24,187 nt of DNA from Prevotella sp. CAG:891. Its GTDB lineage: Bacteria > Bacteroidota > Bacteroidia > Bacteroidales > Bacteroidaceae. The stretch spans positions 11,640-35,826 of the forward strand of contig FR901781.1 of assembly GCA_000437675.1 (NCBI GenBank), read 5' to 3'. The notes below the pieces were generated by a model that saw nothing but the letters and a program-made list of their open reading frames with translations, searched no databases and was not told where the DNA came from. The position numbers and the translations under genes were made by a program. Shown here one piece after another: positions 7,659 to 14,732 of this stretch (the stretch's first letter is position 1; every line of letters starts with the position of its first letter).

Positions 7659-8798
7659 TTAGTTGGCCAAGGGTTCGTAATAACGTACCGTTTGTTCGAT
7701 TTGCGGTGCAATCGCCGGGTGAAACACACAGATAAGGTTGGCCAGCAAGCGTTCGGGATGGAACGGCACTTCCTCGTAAAAGGCCTTTTGCATGGTGTTG
7801 CAAGCCTGTATGTGGCGTTCGCGCCAGGGGCGGAACTGCGTGTAGCGATTGAATTCACCGGCCAGCGAAGCATAAGTGAGGCTTGTGGGGCGTCCGTATT
7901 TCAGCAACCAGATGTCGGCTGCATGAGCCCGTGAAAACACACTTTCAAAGTCGAGCTGCAAACTGCCGCTTTCGGGACGGTCGGCCCACAGATAGCGTCC
8001 GCCGGCATCGGCAATGAACTGCCCCATGGTGCTGTGCCCACCCGGTTGATACCAGGTGCCGCCCGTGCGTAGGTCGCAGAACACCGTGGGCTGCGGTTTC
8101 AGCTTCGAAGCCTTTTGGCGCAAATCAAGGTAACGCCGTTCGATGGCCAGAAACAGCGAATCGGCCTCGGCAGCACGACCTACGAGGCGACCGTAAAAAC
8201 GCATCCATTCGGCGCGTGCCAGCGGCGAACTTTCCATGTAGTCGGCACATTCAATGAGTGGTGTGCCCAGGCGGCTGAGTGAACCGTGTCCGGCATTTTC
8301 AAAGGGCGAAACCCACACGGCATCGGCTTGCAGCGCACGGAGTTGTTCCAAATCGGGCTGCATGCTCGACCCAATGCTTTTGACACTTCGGGCCAGCGTA
8401 CGCAAACTTTTGCTCACCAGATAGGCCGTGTCGGCCAAGGCTGCAATGCAGCTTTCGGCGCGGAGATCGGTGAGCAGAGCCGTGTGTACCGACGAGAGTA
8501 GGGCAACGCGCTGCAGGGGTACGCGCACCACCGTGCCCTCGGGCAGCTGTGCAGGCAAAGGAAGGTTGCGGTTGACCAGCAGATAGGTGGCCAGGGTGGC
8601 CTGGGGGTGCCAGGCATCCTGAATGGTTACTTTCGTAAAACTGTCTGCTTCCTCGATGTGGAGCAGTTGGGCGTATTGTAGCGGCAGGCTACGCATTGCC
8701 TGAGCATCGCCCGACTTTTGTTTGTTTTGGCAAGCGGTCAGGCTGAGGCCGAGCAGCAGTGTGCTGACTACGGCCAACAAATAGGAACGCAGGGGCAT
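7659..8798 (-). CDS. ABC transporter substrate-binding lipoprotein (BtuF/FepB-like)
   Basis: Predicted periplasm-facing binding protein for the adjacent FecCD permease, 379 residues. The signal peptide ends in the lipobox LTAC (Cys23). The mature protein has the two-lobe layout of class III binding proteins: LQRVALLSSVHTALLTDLRA starts lobe 1, LEQLRALQADAVWVSP lies at the domain boundary, and VFCDLRTGGTWYQPGG with ADAGGRYLWADRPESG begins lobe 2. I chose the ATG at 8798 over an upstream TTG at 8816. Ligand is most likely a ferric chelate, haem or a corrinoid. It lies 30 nt downstream of a small unknown gene and 80 nt upstream of the permease, consistent with one operon. Confidence 0.88.
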   Translation of the reverse strand: MPLRSYLLAVVSTLLLGLSLTACQNKQKSGDAQAMRSLPLQYAQLLHIEEADSFTKVTIQDAWHPQATLATYLLVNRNLPLPAQLPEGTVVRVPLQRVALLSSVHTALLTDLRAESCIAALADTAYLVSKSLRTLARSVKSIGSSMQPDLEQLRALQADAVWVSPFENAGHGSLSRLGTPLIECADYMESSPLARAEWMRFYGRLVGRAAEADSLFLAIERRYLDLRQKASKLKPQPTVFCDLRTGGTWYQPGGHSTMGQFIADAGGRYLWADRPESGSLQLDFESVFSRAHAADIWLLKYGRPTSLTYASLAGEFNRYTQFRPWRERHIQACNTMQKAFYEEVPFHPERLLANLICVFHPAIAPQIEQTVRYYEPLAN

Positions 8799-8828
8799 AA
8801 GTGAAAAACGTGACAAAGGAACGAAGAG

Positions 8829-9176
8829 TTATTGGGCAATGACATTGGCATAATACCACACGGCAGCTTGCGTCATGGCATTTTGGAGCGTTTGAAGGAA
8901 TTTTTCGGCCTGGTCCTGGGAGTTGATTTCGATGTGATGTTCGGGGAATTTGCCATCCTGATCACCACTGCACAGGTGAATAATGCAGAACGTGCGGTCG
9001 GTGTCGTGGTACGCCACGAATCCCCGTTTTTTACAAGTAGCCACGGTGTCGTCAAATTTTTCGGGGGTGGTGGGTACTACTTGAAATACGCTCCAGGGCC
9101 ATTCTTGCAAATTCAGCAAGGTTTGTTTTTCAAGCACTGACATGGTAAAAGTAAAAACTTGTTCTGATGTAGTCAT
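8829..9176 (-). CDS. Small conserved-looking protein of unknown function
   Basis: 115 residues; not recognised. No signal peptide or membrane segment, so probably cytoplasmic. It is acidic to neutral, with an aromatic patch LNLQEWPWSVFQVV, a central KKRGFVAYHDTDRTFCIIHL stretch, and a C-terminal helix-like QAEKFLQTLQNAMTQAAVWY. The start is uncertain: ATG 9176 (MTTSEQ) or ATG 9143 (MSVLEKQ). Only 30 nt separate it from the binding-protein gene, so it is probably the first gene of the transporter operon. Coding status is supported by the operon-like spacing and compact open frame, not by homology. Confidence 0.65.
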   Translation of the reverse strand: MTTSEQVFTFTMSVLEKQTLLNLQEWPWSVFQVVPTTPEKFDDTVATCKKRGFVAYHDTDRTFCIIHLCSGDQDGKFPEHHIEINSQDQAEKFLQTLQNAMTQAAVWYYANVIAQ

Positions 9177-9260
9177 TTCTTTTAGTATTTTATGTGTAGG
9201 AAAGTAGGCAGTAAGTCCGGCAACTCTGTTTGAAACAGCAACAGCTGTTTGAACGTTTGT

Positions 9261-9352
9261 TGCCGGGAAAAAACCAATCCCCCGACTTCCCACGCCGTGT
9301 TTCCCGGCACCAATCAGATGCAAGGAAATAACAGACGAGGGAAGTCGGGGGG
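9261..9352 (-). terminator. Terminator of ansA with interlocked inverted repeats
   Basis: Two perfect inverted repeats overlap in alternation. tgccgggaaa (9261-9270) pairs with tttcccggca (9300-9309). tcccccgacttccc (9278-9291) pairs with the gggaagtc-plus-G-run arm (9339-9352). Each pair has one arm inside the loop of the other, so they can form only as alternatives or as a pseudoknot. Read on the minus strand, the GC-rich stem is followed by ttggtttttt, as in an intrinsic terminator. It lies about 40 nt past the ansA stop. Confidence 0.7.
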
Positions 9353-9392
9353 AGGGAAAATATGGAAGAAAGCACGTCGGCCTCACGTTTGC

Positions 9393-10433
9393 TTAAAGCG
9401 TGATTTCGCCGGCGATATTGGCATTCATGAGTCGGATGATTTCCTGCGTGCTGTAATCGTGGCCGAGCAGGAACATGAGTTTCGTAACCATGGCTTCGAG
9501 CGTTGAGTCGTAGCCGTTGATAACGCCGGCTTGCAGCAGTTGCAGTCCGGTTTCGTAGCGGTGCATTTCGACACTGCCCTTTGAGCATTGGGTAATGTTA
9601 ACCACTATGATGCCATTGTCGATGAGTCGCTTGATGCGCTCAACGAACCACGGCTTTTGCGGTGCGTTTCCAGCGCCGTAGGTTTTGAGAACCACGGCAC
9701 GCAGCCCCTTAACGCTGAAGCAAGTGTCGACCACTTCTTTGCGGATGCCGGGGAAGAGTGTCATAATCATGACATTGTTGTCGAGCAGAAAGTGCGGTTT
9801 GAAAGGCGCACCATCGGCCGGGCGGCGAATGAGGTGGTTGTCGTATTTAATGTGAATACCTGCGTGTGCCAGCGAGTTGAGGTTGAACGAACGGAAGGCA
9901 TTGAACCCCTCGGAGTTGATTTTGGTAGTACGGTTGCCACGCATGAGGCGGCTTTCGAAGAAAATGCACACTTCGGGTACGCGCGGATTGCCTTCGCCAT
10001 CGGTAGCAGCAGCAATTTCGATGCTGGTGAGCAGGTTCTCCTTGCCGTCGGTACGCAACTGTCCGATAGGTAGCTGTGAGCCCGTAATGATAACCGGCTT
10101 ACCCAGATTTTCAAGCATGAAACTGAGTGCCGAAGCAGTGTAAGCCATGGTGTCGGTGCCGTGCAGCAGCACGAAACCATCGTATTTTTCGTAATGGTCG
10201 GCAATGATGTGCGCTATTTTTACCCAATAGCGCGGCTCCATGTCGCTTGAGTCGATGGGCGGATTGAAAGCCAGCGCATCAATTTTGTAATTGAAACGCC
10301 GCATTTCGGGCACATAGTGACGGAACTGCTCAAAGTCGAAATTTTCGAGCGCACCCGTCTCCGGGTTCTCTATCATGCCGATAGTACCCCCCGTATATAT
10401 AATGAGTATGTGAGGTTTGTGCGAATTGTCCAT
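9393..10433 (-). CDS. ansA: Type I (cytoplasmic) L-asparaginase
   Basis: Hydrolyses L-asparagine to aspartate and ammonia. The protein has 346 residues, normal for AnsA, and no signal peptide, which fits the cytoplasmic form. The N-terminal IIYTGGTIGM carries nucleophile Thr14. The second catalytic block is H91-G-T93-D94-T-M-A-Y, and the Lys of that triad is K131 in DGKENL. Further family blocks are GSQLPIGQLRTDG and LKTYGAGNAP. The ATG at 10433 is the only sensible start, since the next Met (20) lies after the TGGTIG motif. A TTTG/TAGATTTG promoter ends only 4 nt before the ATG, so the mRNA may have almost no leader. The gene ends at an interlocked hairpin terminator and is probably monocistronic. 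Confidence 0.96.
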   Translation of the reverse strand: MDNSHKPHILIIYTGGTIGMIENPETGALENFDFEQFRHYVPEMRRFNYKIDALAFNPPIDSSDMEPRYWVKIAHIIADHYEKYDGFVLLHGTDTMAYTASALSFMLENLGKPVIITGSQLPIGQLRTDGKENLLTSIEIAAATDGEGNPRVPEVCIFFESRLMRGNRTTKINSEGFNAFRSFNLNSLAHAGIHIKYDNHLIRRPADGAPFKPHFLLDNNVMIMTLFPGIRKEVVDTCFSVKGLRAVVLKTYGAGNAPQKPWFVERIKRLIDNGIIVVNITQCSKGSVEMHRYETGLQLLQAGVINGYDSTLEAMVTKLMFLLGHDYSTQEIIRLMNANIAGEITL

Positions 10434-10437
10434 GTTG

Positions 10438-10470
10438 CAAATCTAATAAAATAATTTGAAAATCGTCAAA
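10438..10470 (-). promoter_or_regulatory. Promoter of ansA (TTTG-N21-TAGATTTG)
   Basis: On the minus strand TTTG (10470-10467) is followed by 21 nt and TAGATTTG (10445-10438), a full match to the Bacteroidota -33/-7 consensus at near-standard spacing. The ATG begins 5 nt after the final G. The expected transcription start therefore falls on or next to the start codon. Confidence 0.7.
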
Positions 10471-10904
10471 AAAAATAAGCCTATTTCGGTTTCCTGCATA
10501 GCCCGTATATTTATACTTTTTGAGCTAATAACTACAATTTGTTATCGTTTATTTTCGCTTTGATAGCAGGTGGTGGGTATGAGCGCAGTGACGTCAGACA
10601 ATGCGCGTAAAAAAACGCAAAACGCTTTTCGTAATTTTGTAAAGAAAGTGCGTCGAACGGGGAAAAATCCTCCGCTGAAAGCACCTGAATACCCCAGGTG
10701 AAACGGTCGGAATCCCCCCATTGCGTAACAGGCACATAGGCATAGCCCCGGCATGGCGCAATGAAAAACCGGCAGGTCGTCATGAAAAACCAGCATGGCA
10801 CGAAAGAAAAAACAGGCGGCTCACAGCTAATTCACCCCTTTTCGTAAAAAAACAAATTACATTCCCTCCTAATTGGGCAGTTCAGTGTAAAAAAACTCCC
10901 CTTT
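10471..10904. other. Non-coding region between ansA and the glmM-type gene
   Basis: About 430 bp between divergent ansA and the mutase gene, outside their promoters. Short open frames exist on both strands, but they overlap each other in several frames, are Cys- or Arg-rich and look spurious. The region holds an isolated plus-strand TAATTTTG (10632-10639), which resembles a -7 box but has no gene nearby, and a degenerate repeat of 21-bp period at 10751-10813. Confidence 0.6.
10751..10813. repeat. Degenerate triple tandem repeat, 21-bp period
   Basis: Three adjoining 21-bp units begin at 10751, 10772 and 10793. The first two share gca...atgaaaaacc(g/a). The third is gcatggcacgaaagaaaaaa-like and keeps the gcatggc start of the first. 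The sequence is unrelated to the 21-bp units at 111 and 14394, though the period is the same. Confidence 0.6.
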
Positions 10905-10938
10905 TTTGAGATATACTGCCAATTTATCATTACCTTTG
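10905..10938 (+). promoter_or_regulatory. Promoter of the glmM-type gene (TTTG-N22-TACCTTTG)
   Basis: TTTG at 10905-10908 and TACCTTTG at 10931-10938 match the Bacteroidota -33 and -7 boxes, with a slightly long 22-nt spacer. This predicts a leader of about 65-70 nt before the ATG at 11011. Confidence 0.6.
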
Positions 10939-11010
10939 CTACGCGTAAGCAAGGCTTAAACTTTGCATGCAGCACTATTTTTTGTCAACAATCATCTTAC
11001 ACAAGATACT

Positions 11011-12405
11011 ATGACCCTGATTAAATCAATCTCCGGTTTCCGTGGCACCATCGGTGGTCGTCCGAGCGACACTTTGAACCCCGTTGAAATTGCCAAATCG
11101 GTTTCAGCTTATGCGGCATTGCGCGAACGCGTGGTGAACCGTACTTTCCGTCGTAAAATTGTAGTAGGCCGTGATGCCCGTATTTCTGGCGAAATGGCCA
11201 GCCATGTGGTTTGTGGCACGCTCATGAGCATGGGCTTTGATGTGGTTAACATCGGTTTGGCTTCAACTCCTACCACTGAATTGGCCGTTACCATGGAACG
11301 CGCTTGCGGTGGTATCATCATCACTGCATCGCACAACCCCCGTCAGTGGAATGCCCTGAAGTTCTTGAACGAAAAGGGTGAGTTTCTTCCGCCCGAAGAA
11401 GCTTCGGAAGTGGTGCGTTTGGCCAATAGCTGCGACTTTGACTTTGCTGACGTTGACAGCCTGGGTTGCTATACCAAAAACTTCAGCTACGACCAGCGTC
11501 ACATTGAAATGGTGAAACAGCTTGAACTGGTTGATATTGATGCCATCCGTCGCGCTCACTTCACCGTGGCTATTGATACTGTAAACTCTGTAGGTGGTAT
11601 CATCCTGCCCAAACTTCTCGGTCAGCTTGGTGTAACGCAGGTTACCGGACTCAATGTAGAGCCTACCGGCGACTTTGCCCACAACCCCGAACCCTTGAAG
11701 GAACACTTGAGCGAAATTCGCAACCTCCTGCGTAAGGGACGTCATGACCTCGGTATCGTGGTTGACCCCGATGTTGACCGCTTGGCCTTGGTTTGCGAGG
11801 ACGGTAGCATGTTCGGCGAGGAAAATACCCTCGTGGCTTGTGCCGACTATGTGCTGAAGCACACCCCCGGTCCTACGGTATCGAACCTTTCGTCAACCCG
11901 CGGTCTGCGCGACGTAACCGAAAAGTACGGCTGTAACTATTCAGCTGCTGCTGTAGGCGAAGTGAACGTAGTAACGAAGATGAAGGAAACCGGTGCAGTA
12001 ATCGGTGGTGAAGGTAACGGTGGTGTGATTTATCCCGCCGCTCACTCTGGCCGCGACGCACTCGTAGGTATCGCTCTCATCCTTACGTACTTGGCAAAAA
12101 CCGGTATGCGTGCCACCGAATTGCGCGACTCGCTGCCTAAGTACTACATTGCCAAGAACCGCATCGACCTTGACCCGACGACCGACATCTTCCAGATTCT
12201 TCAGAAGGTGAAGGAACTCTATAAGAACGAAACCGTGACCGACATCGACGGTGTGAAAATTGACTTTGCCGACAAGTGGGTACACTTGCGCAAGAGTAAC
12301 ACTGAACCCATCATCCGCGTTTATTCGGAGGCACACACGATGGAGGAAGCTGACGCACTCGGCAAACAAATCATGGACATCGTTTACAACATGACGCAAA
12401 AGTAA
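11011..12405 (+). CDS. glmM: Phosphoglucosamine mutase-type phosphohexomutase
   Basis: Probably converts glucosamine-6-phosphate to glucosamine-1-phosphate for UDP-GlcNAc, peptidoglycan and LPS synthesis in the cytoplasm. 464 residues of the alpha-D-phosphohexomutase fold. The N-terminal FRGTIGG is followed by ITASHNP with catalytic phosphoserine Ser107, then the metal loop D252-P-D254-V-D256-R. After these come the sugar-binding GEGNGGVIYP and the phosphate-binding RKSNTEPIIRVYSEA. I chose the ATG at 11011 because MTLIKSISGFRGT matches the fold's first strand; an upstream in-frame ATG at 10963 would add residues that do not fit. Phosphomannomutase or phosphoglucomutase activity cannot be excluded: SNTEP rather than SGTEP is seen in several branches of the fold. 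A sulfatase gene follows after 156 nt. Confidence 0.85.
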   Translation: MTLIKSISGFRGTIGGRPSDTLNPVEIAKSVSAYAALRERVVNRTFRRKIVVGRDARISGEMASHVVCGTLMSMGFDVVNIGLASTPTTELAVTMERACGGIIITASHNPRQWNALKFLNEKGEFLPPEEASEVVRLANSCDFDFADVDSLGCYTKNFSYDQRHIEMVKQLELVDIDAIRRAHFTVAIDTVNSVGGIILPKLLGQLGVTQVTGLNVEPTGDFAHNPEPLKEHLSEIRNLLRKGRHDLGIVVDPDVDRLALVCEDGSMFGEENTLVACADYVLKHTPGPTVSNLSSTRGLRDVTEKYGCNYSAAAVGEVNVVTKMKETGAVIGGEGNGGVIYPAAHSGRDALVGIALILTYLAKTGMRATELRDSLPKYYIAKNRIDLDPTTDIFQILQKVKELYKNETVTDIDGVKIDFADKWVHLRKSNTEPIIRVYSEAHTMEEADALGKQIMDIVYNMTQK

Positions 12406-12429
12406 GTTATCCGACTTACTGCAATATTC

Positions 12430-12468
12430 ACAAATGAAGGGTAAATATTTTTTTTATCCTTCATTTGT
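12430..12468 (+). terminator. Stem-loop after the glmM-type gene
   Basis: acaaatgaagggta (12430-12443) pairs with tatccttcatttgt (12455-12468) over about 13 bp, with one G-T wobble. The T-run lies in the loop rather than after the stem, so it is not a textbook terminator. It may only reduce read-through into the sulfatase gene or stabilise the 3' end. Confidence 0.45.
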
Positions 12469-12561
12469 CATTTAGAAGAGATAAATCTCCAAATCAAATC
12501 TTCGTCAGAAAAGTTTAGACGACTTCTTAAACGAAATAGGCTCAAAATCGCACTTTTTTCA

Positions 12562-14100
12562 ATGAAATTACTCCCCTTATTCTTGCTGCCGCTGGCAGCT
12601 ACCGCTCAGCAGCGTTACAATATTGTGTACATCATGACTGATGACCATACGGCCCAAATGATGAGCTGCTATGACAACCGTTATGTTGAAACGCCTAACC
12701 TCGACCGCATTGCTGCCGATGGTGTGAAGTTTGTGAACTCGTACGTGGCCAACTCCCTCTCAGGACCGAGCCGCGCCTGCATGCTCACGGGTAAGCACTC
12801 ACACAAGAACGGATTTACGAACAACGAGCATGGTGTGTTCGATGGTTCACAGCAAACCATGCCGAAGTTGCTGCAAAAGGTGGGTTACCAAACGGCCATC
12901 ATCGGTAAATGGCACCTGGTAAGCACCCCCACCGGCTTCGACTTCTGGAACATCGTGCCTGGACAGGGTGATTATTACAACCCGACGTTCATCAATATGG
13001 ACAATAGCCATGTAACGGAAAAAGGCTATCTGACGAACATCGTAACCGACAAGGCCATTGACTGGATGGAGCACAAGCGCGACCGCTCGAAACCCTTTGC
13101 ACTGTTCATTCACCACAAGGCCTGTCACCGCGACTGGTTGCCCGAAATGAAGTATCTGCACGAATACGAGGACAAAACCTTTGCATTGCCCGATAACTTC
13201 TACGATAACTACGAAGGACGCGAGGCTGCCAAGACGCAGGAAATGGAAATTGCCAACAATGACCACATGGACATTGTGTATGACGTGAAGATGGACCGCC
13301 CGGGATTGAAAACCCGTTTGTCAGACAGCTATCACAACATGGTTCAGCGTCTTGACAGCACCGACTTGAATGCCTACAATGCGTTCTACTATGCCCTTTC
13401 AGCCGACTTCTACAGCCGCAACCTCAAGGGTAAGGAACTGGCAGAGTTCAAGTATCAGCGTTACATGCGCGATTACGCCAAGGTGCTCAAGTCGCTCGAC
13501 GACAATGTGGGCCGTACGCTCGACTATCTGGAGAAAGCCGGTTTGCTCGACTCTACCCTCGTGGTTTACACCTCGGACCAGGGTTTCTACATGGGTGAGC
13601 ACGGATGGTTCGACAAACGCTATATGTATGAAGAATCATTCTCGACGCCCCTCGTCATGCACTTGCCGAAGGGACTGAATGCCAAGGGCGAAATCAGCGA
13701 AATGGTGCAGAACATTGACTATGCACCGACGTTCCTTGAACTGGCAGGTGCCAAAATCCCCGCCGACATTCAGGGCGAATCGCTCGTTCCGCTGCTCCAG
13801 GGCAAGCACCCGAAGAATTGGCGCAAGAGCTTGTACTACCACTTCTACGAATACCCCGCCGAACACGCCGTGAAGCGTCATTACGGTGTAAAAACCGCTG
13901 ATGGCTGGAAGCTCATCCACTTCTACAACGACATCAACTCGTGGGAACTTTACAACCTCAACGAAGATCCGCGCGAAATGAACAACCTTTATGGCAAGCC
14001 CGGTACCGAAAAGGTGACGAAGCGACTGATGAAGGAACTCGTGAAACTGCAAAAGCAGTATGACGACCAGGCAGCGCTGAAGGCCAACGACATGAAGTAA
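12562..14100 (+). CDS. Secreted Ser-type sulfatase (possible N-acetylglucosamine-6-O-sulfatase)
   Basis: Removes sulfate esters from glycans, probably in the periplasm. 512 residues. A signal peptide of about 16 residues (MKLLPLFLLPLAATAQ) precedes the metal-binding NIVYIMTDDH (D27, D28). The active-site signature is S67-G-P69-S70-R71-ACMLTGKH. Ser67 would be oxidised to formylglycine by an anaerobic sulfatase-maturing enzyme, which is not in this window. A second metal block is YTSDQGFYMGEHGWFDKRYMYEES. The C-terminal SWELYNLNEDPREMNNLY is typical of the S1 family. From the wording of the N-terminal third I lean towards the GlcNAc-6-sulfatase subgroup, but substrate is inference. No clear -7 box lies between it and the mutase gene, so co-transcription is possible. 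Confidence 0.92.
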   Translation: MKLLPLFLLPLAATAQQRYNIVYIMTDDHTAQMMSCYDNRYVETPNLDRIAADGVKFVNSYVANSLSGPSRACMLTGKHSHKNGFTNNEHGVFDGSQQTMPKLLQKVGYQTAIIGKWHLVSTPTGFDFWNIVPGQGDYYNPTFINMDNSHVTEKGYLTNIVTDKAIDWMEHKRDRSKPFALFIHHKACHRDWLPEMKYLHEYEDKTFALPDNFYDNYEGREAAKTQEMEIANNDHMDIVYDVKMDRPGLKTRLSDSYHNMVQRLDSTDLNAYNAFYYALSADFYSRNLKGKELAEFKYQRYMRDYAKVLKSLDDNVGRTLDYLEKAGLLDSTLVVYTSDQGFYMGEHGWFDKRYMYEESFSTPLVMHLPKGLNAKGEISEMVQNIDYAPTFLELAGAKIPADIQGESLVPLLQGKHPKNWRKSLYYHFYEYPAEHAVKRHYGVKTADGWKLIHFYNDINSWELYNLNEDPREMNNLYGKPGTEKVTKRLMKELVKLQKQYDDQAALKANDMK

Positions 14101-14122
14101 AATACTTACTCCCTATATTCAC

Positions 14123-14175
14123 AAAGCCCCGAACCCCAGTCCGTACAGACTTGGTTTCGGGGCTTTCTTTGTTTT
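14123..14175 (+). terminator. Intrinsic terminator of the sulfatase gene
   Basis: aaagccccgaacc (14123-14135) pairs with ggtttcggggcttt (14153-14166) with one bulged T, and ctttgtttt follows. A small inner agtc/gact pairing lengthens the hairpin. It starts about 22 nt past the sulfatase stop codon. Confidence 0.85.
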
Positions 14176-14380
14176 ACGAGAGCAGAAAGGTTTTTGCAGA
14201 AAAGGCATTTAAACGGCTCAGTCGCAAAAGCATGTGGTAAAACTCAACCACGCGCATGGATTTCAGATAGGCCTTCCTGCCTTACTTTCTGTTGTAGCAA
14301 AATGTCAAAGCACACTCAAAGCACACTGAATCAATAAGAGCTATTTGTTTTTTCATCAGTTTGAACCACACGATGAACCA

Positions 14381-14524
14381 TCGTCAAAATTTGCTCCGCG
14401 TTTGTCCGAATTAGTTCCGAGCCTGTCAAAATTAGTTCCGAGCCCGTCGAAATTAGTTCCGAGCTAGTTTGAAATAGTTCCGAGCTAGTTTTAAGAATCG
14501 CGGAACTGCTGATAATCAGCGTTT
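14381..14524. repeat. 21-bp tandem-repeat element, copy B
   Basis: Units of 21 bp start at 14415, 14436, 14457 and 14478, with a degenerate leader unit at 14394 and the tail cgcggaactgctgataatc plus ag at 14499. Order, spacing and copy number equal those of copy A (98-241), and the orientation is the same. The tail differs at 2 of 21 positions; the leader unit is the most divergent, with 5 of 21. The tail contains the perfect short inverted repeat gctga/tcagc. It lies between two terminators, so neither flanking gene should transcribe it. Confidence 0.85.
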
Positions 14525-14663
14525 TCGGAAAAACGCTCCAATCGGTTCCGCATCCGCTCATTCCGTCTTGCAATGAAGCCAAAGGCGACCCCGTTTATTT
14601 TTCCCTTTATTTACCTCTTTGTTATTAAATCCGCCTTGTGCACCCGAAGCCGCGAAATTATAC

Positions 14664-14707
14664 AAAAAAAATTCCCCGAAAGGCAGTTTAAAAACTACCC
14701 TTGGGGG
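14664..14707 (-). terminator. Intrinsic terminator of the TonB-receptor gene
   Basis: Read on the minus strand, cccc and aagggtagttt pair imperfectly with aaactgcctttcgggg (plus coordinates 14674-14707, with small internal mismatches), and aattttttt follows. It lies about 25 nt past the stop codon at 14733. Confidence 0.7.
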
Positions 14708-14732
14708 ATATGAATAGCTGTACTTCAGTACC

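Larger units (their letters stand above)
14101..14732. other. Non-coding region between the sulfatase and TonB-receptor genes
   Basis: This 632-bp gap between convergent genes holds the sulfatase terminator (14123-14175), an 11-bp tandem duplication caaagcacact at 14306-14327, repeat element copy B (14381-14524) and the TonB-receptor terminator (14664-14707). An 83-codon minus-strand frame over copy B is discussed as a low-confidence coding possibility in the findings. Confidence 0.7.

Noticed and set aside
10632..10639. Isolated TAATTTTG promoter-like box
   Set aside because: No -33 box and no gene within 370 nt; too short a motif to support an RNA gene by itself.
10532..10801. Two overlapping minus-strand open frames (about 84-89 codons) between ansA and glmM
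   Set aside because: They overlap in different frames and lack a plausible promoter and any recognisable motif. The region also carries degenerate repeats.
14306..14327. Two tandem copies of caaagcacact
   Set aside because: A single short duplication between genes, most simply a replication slip.
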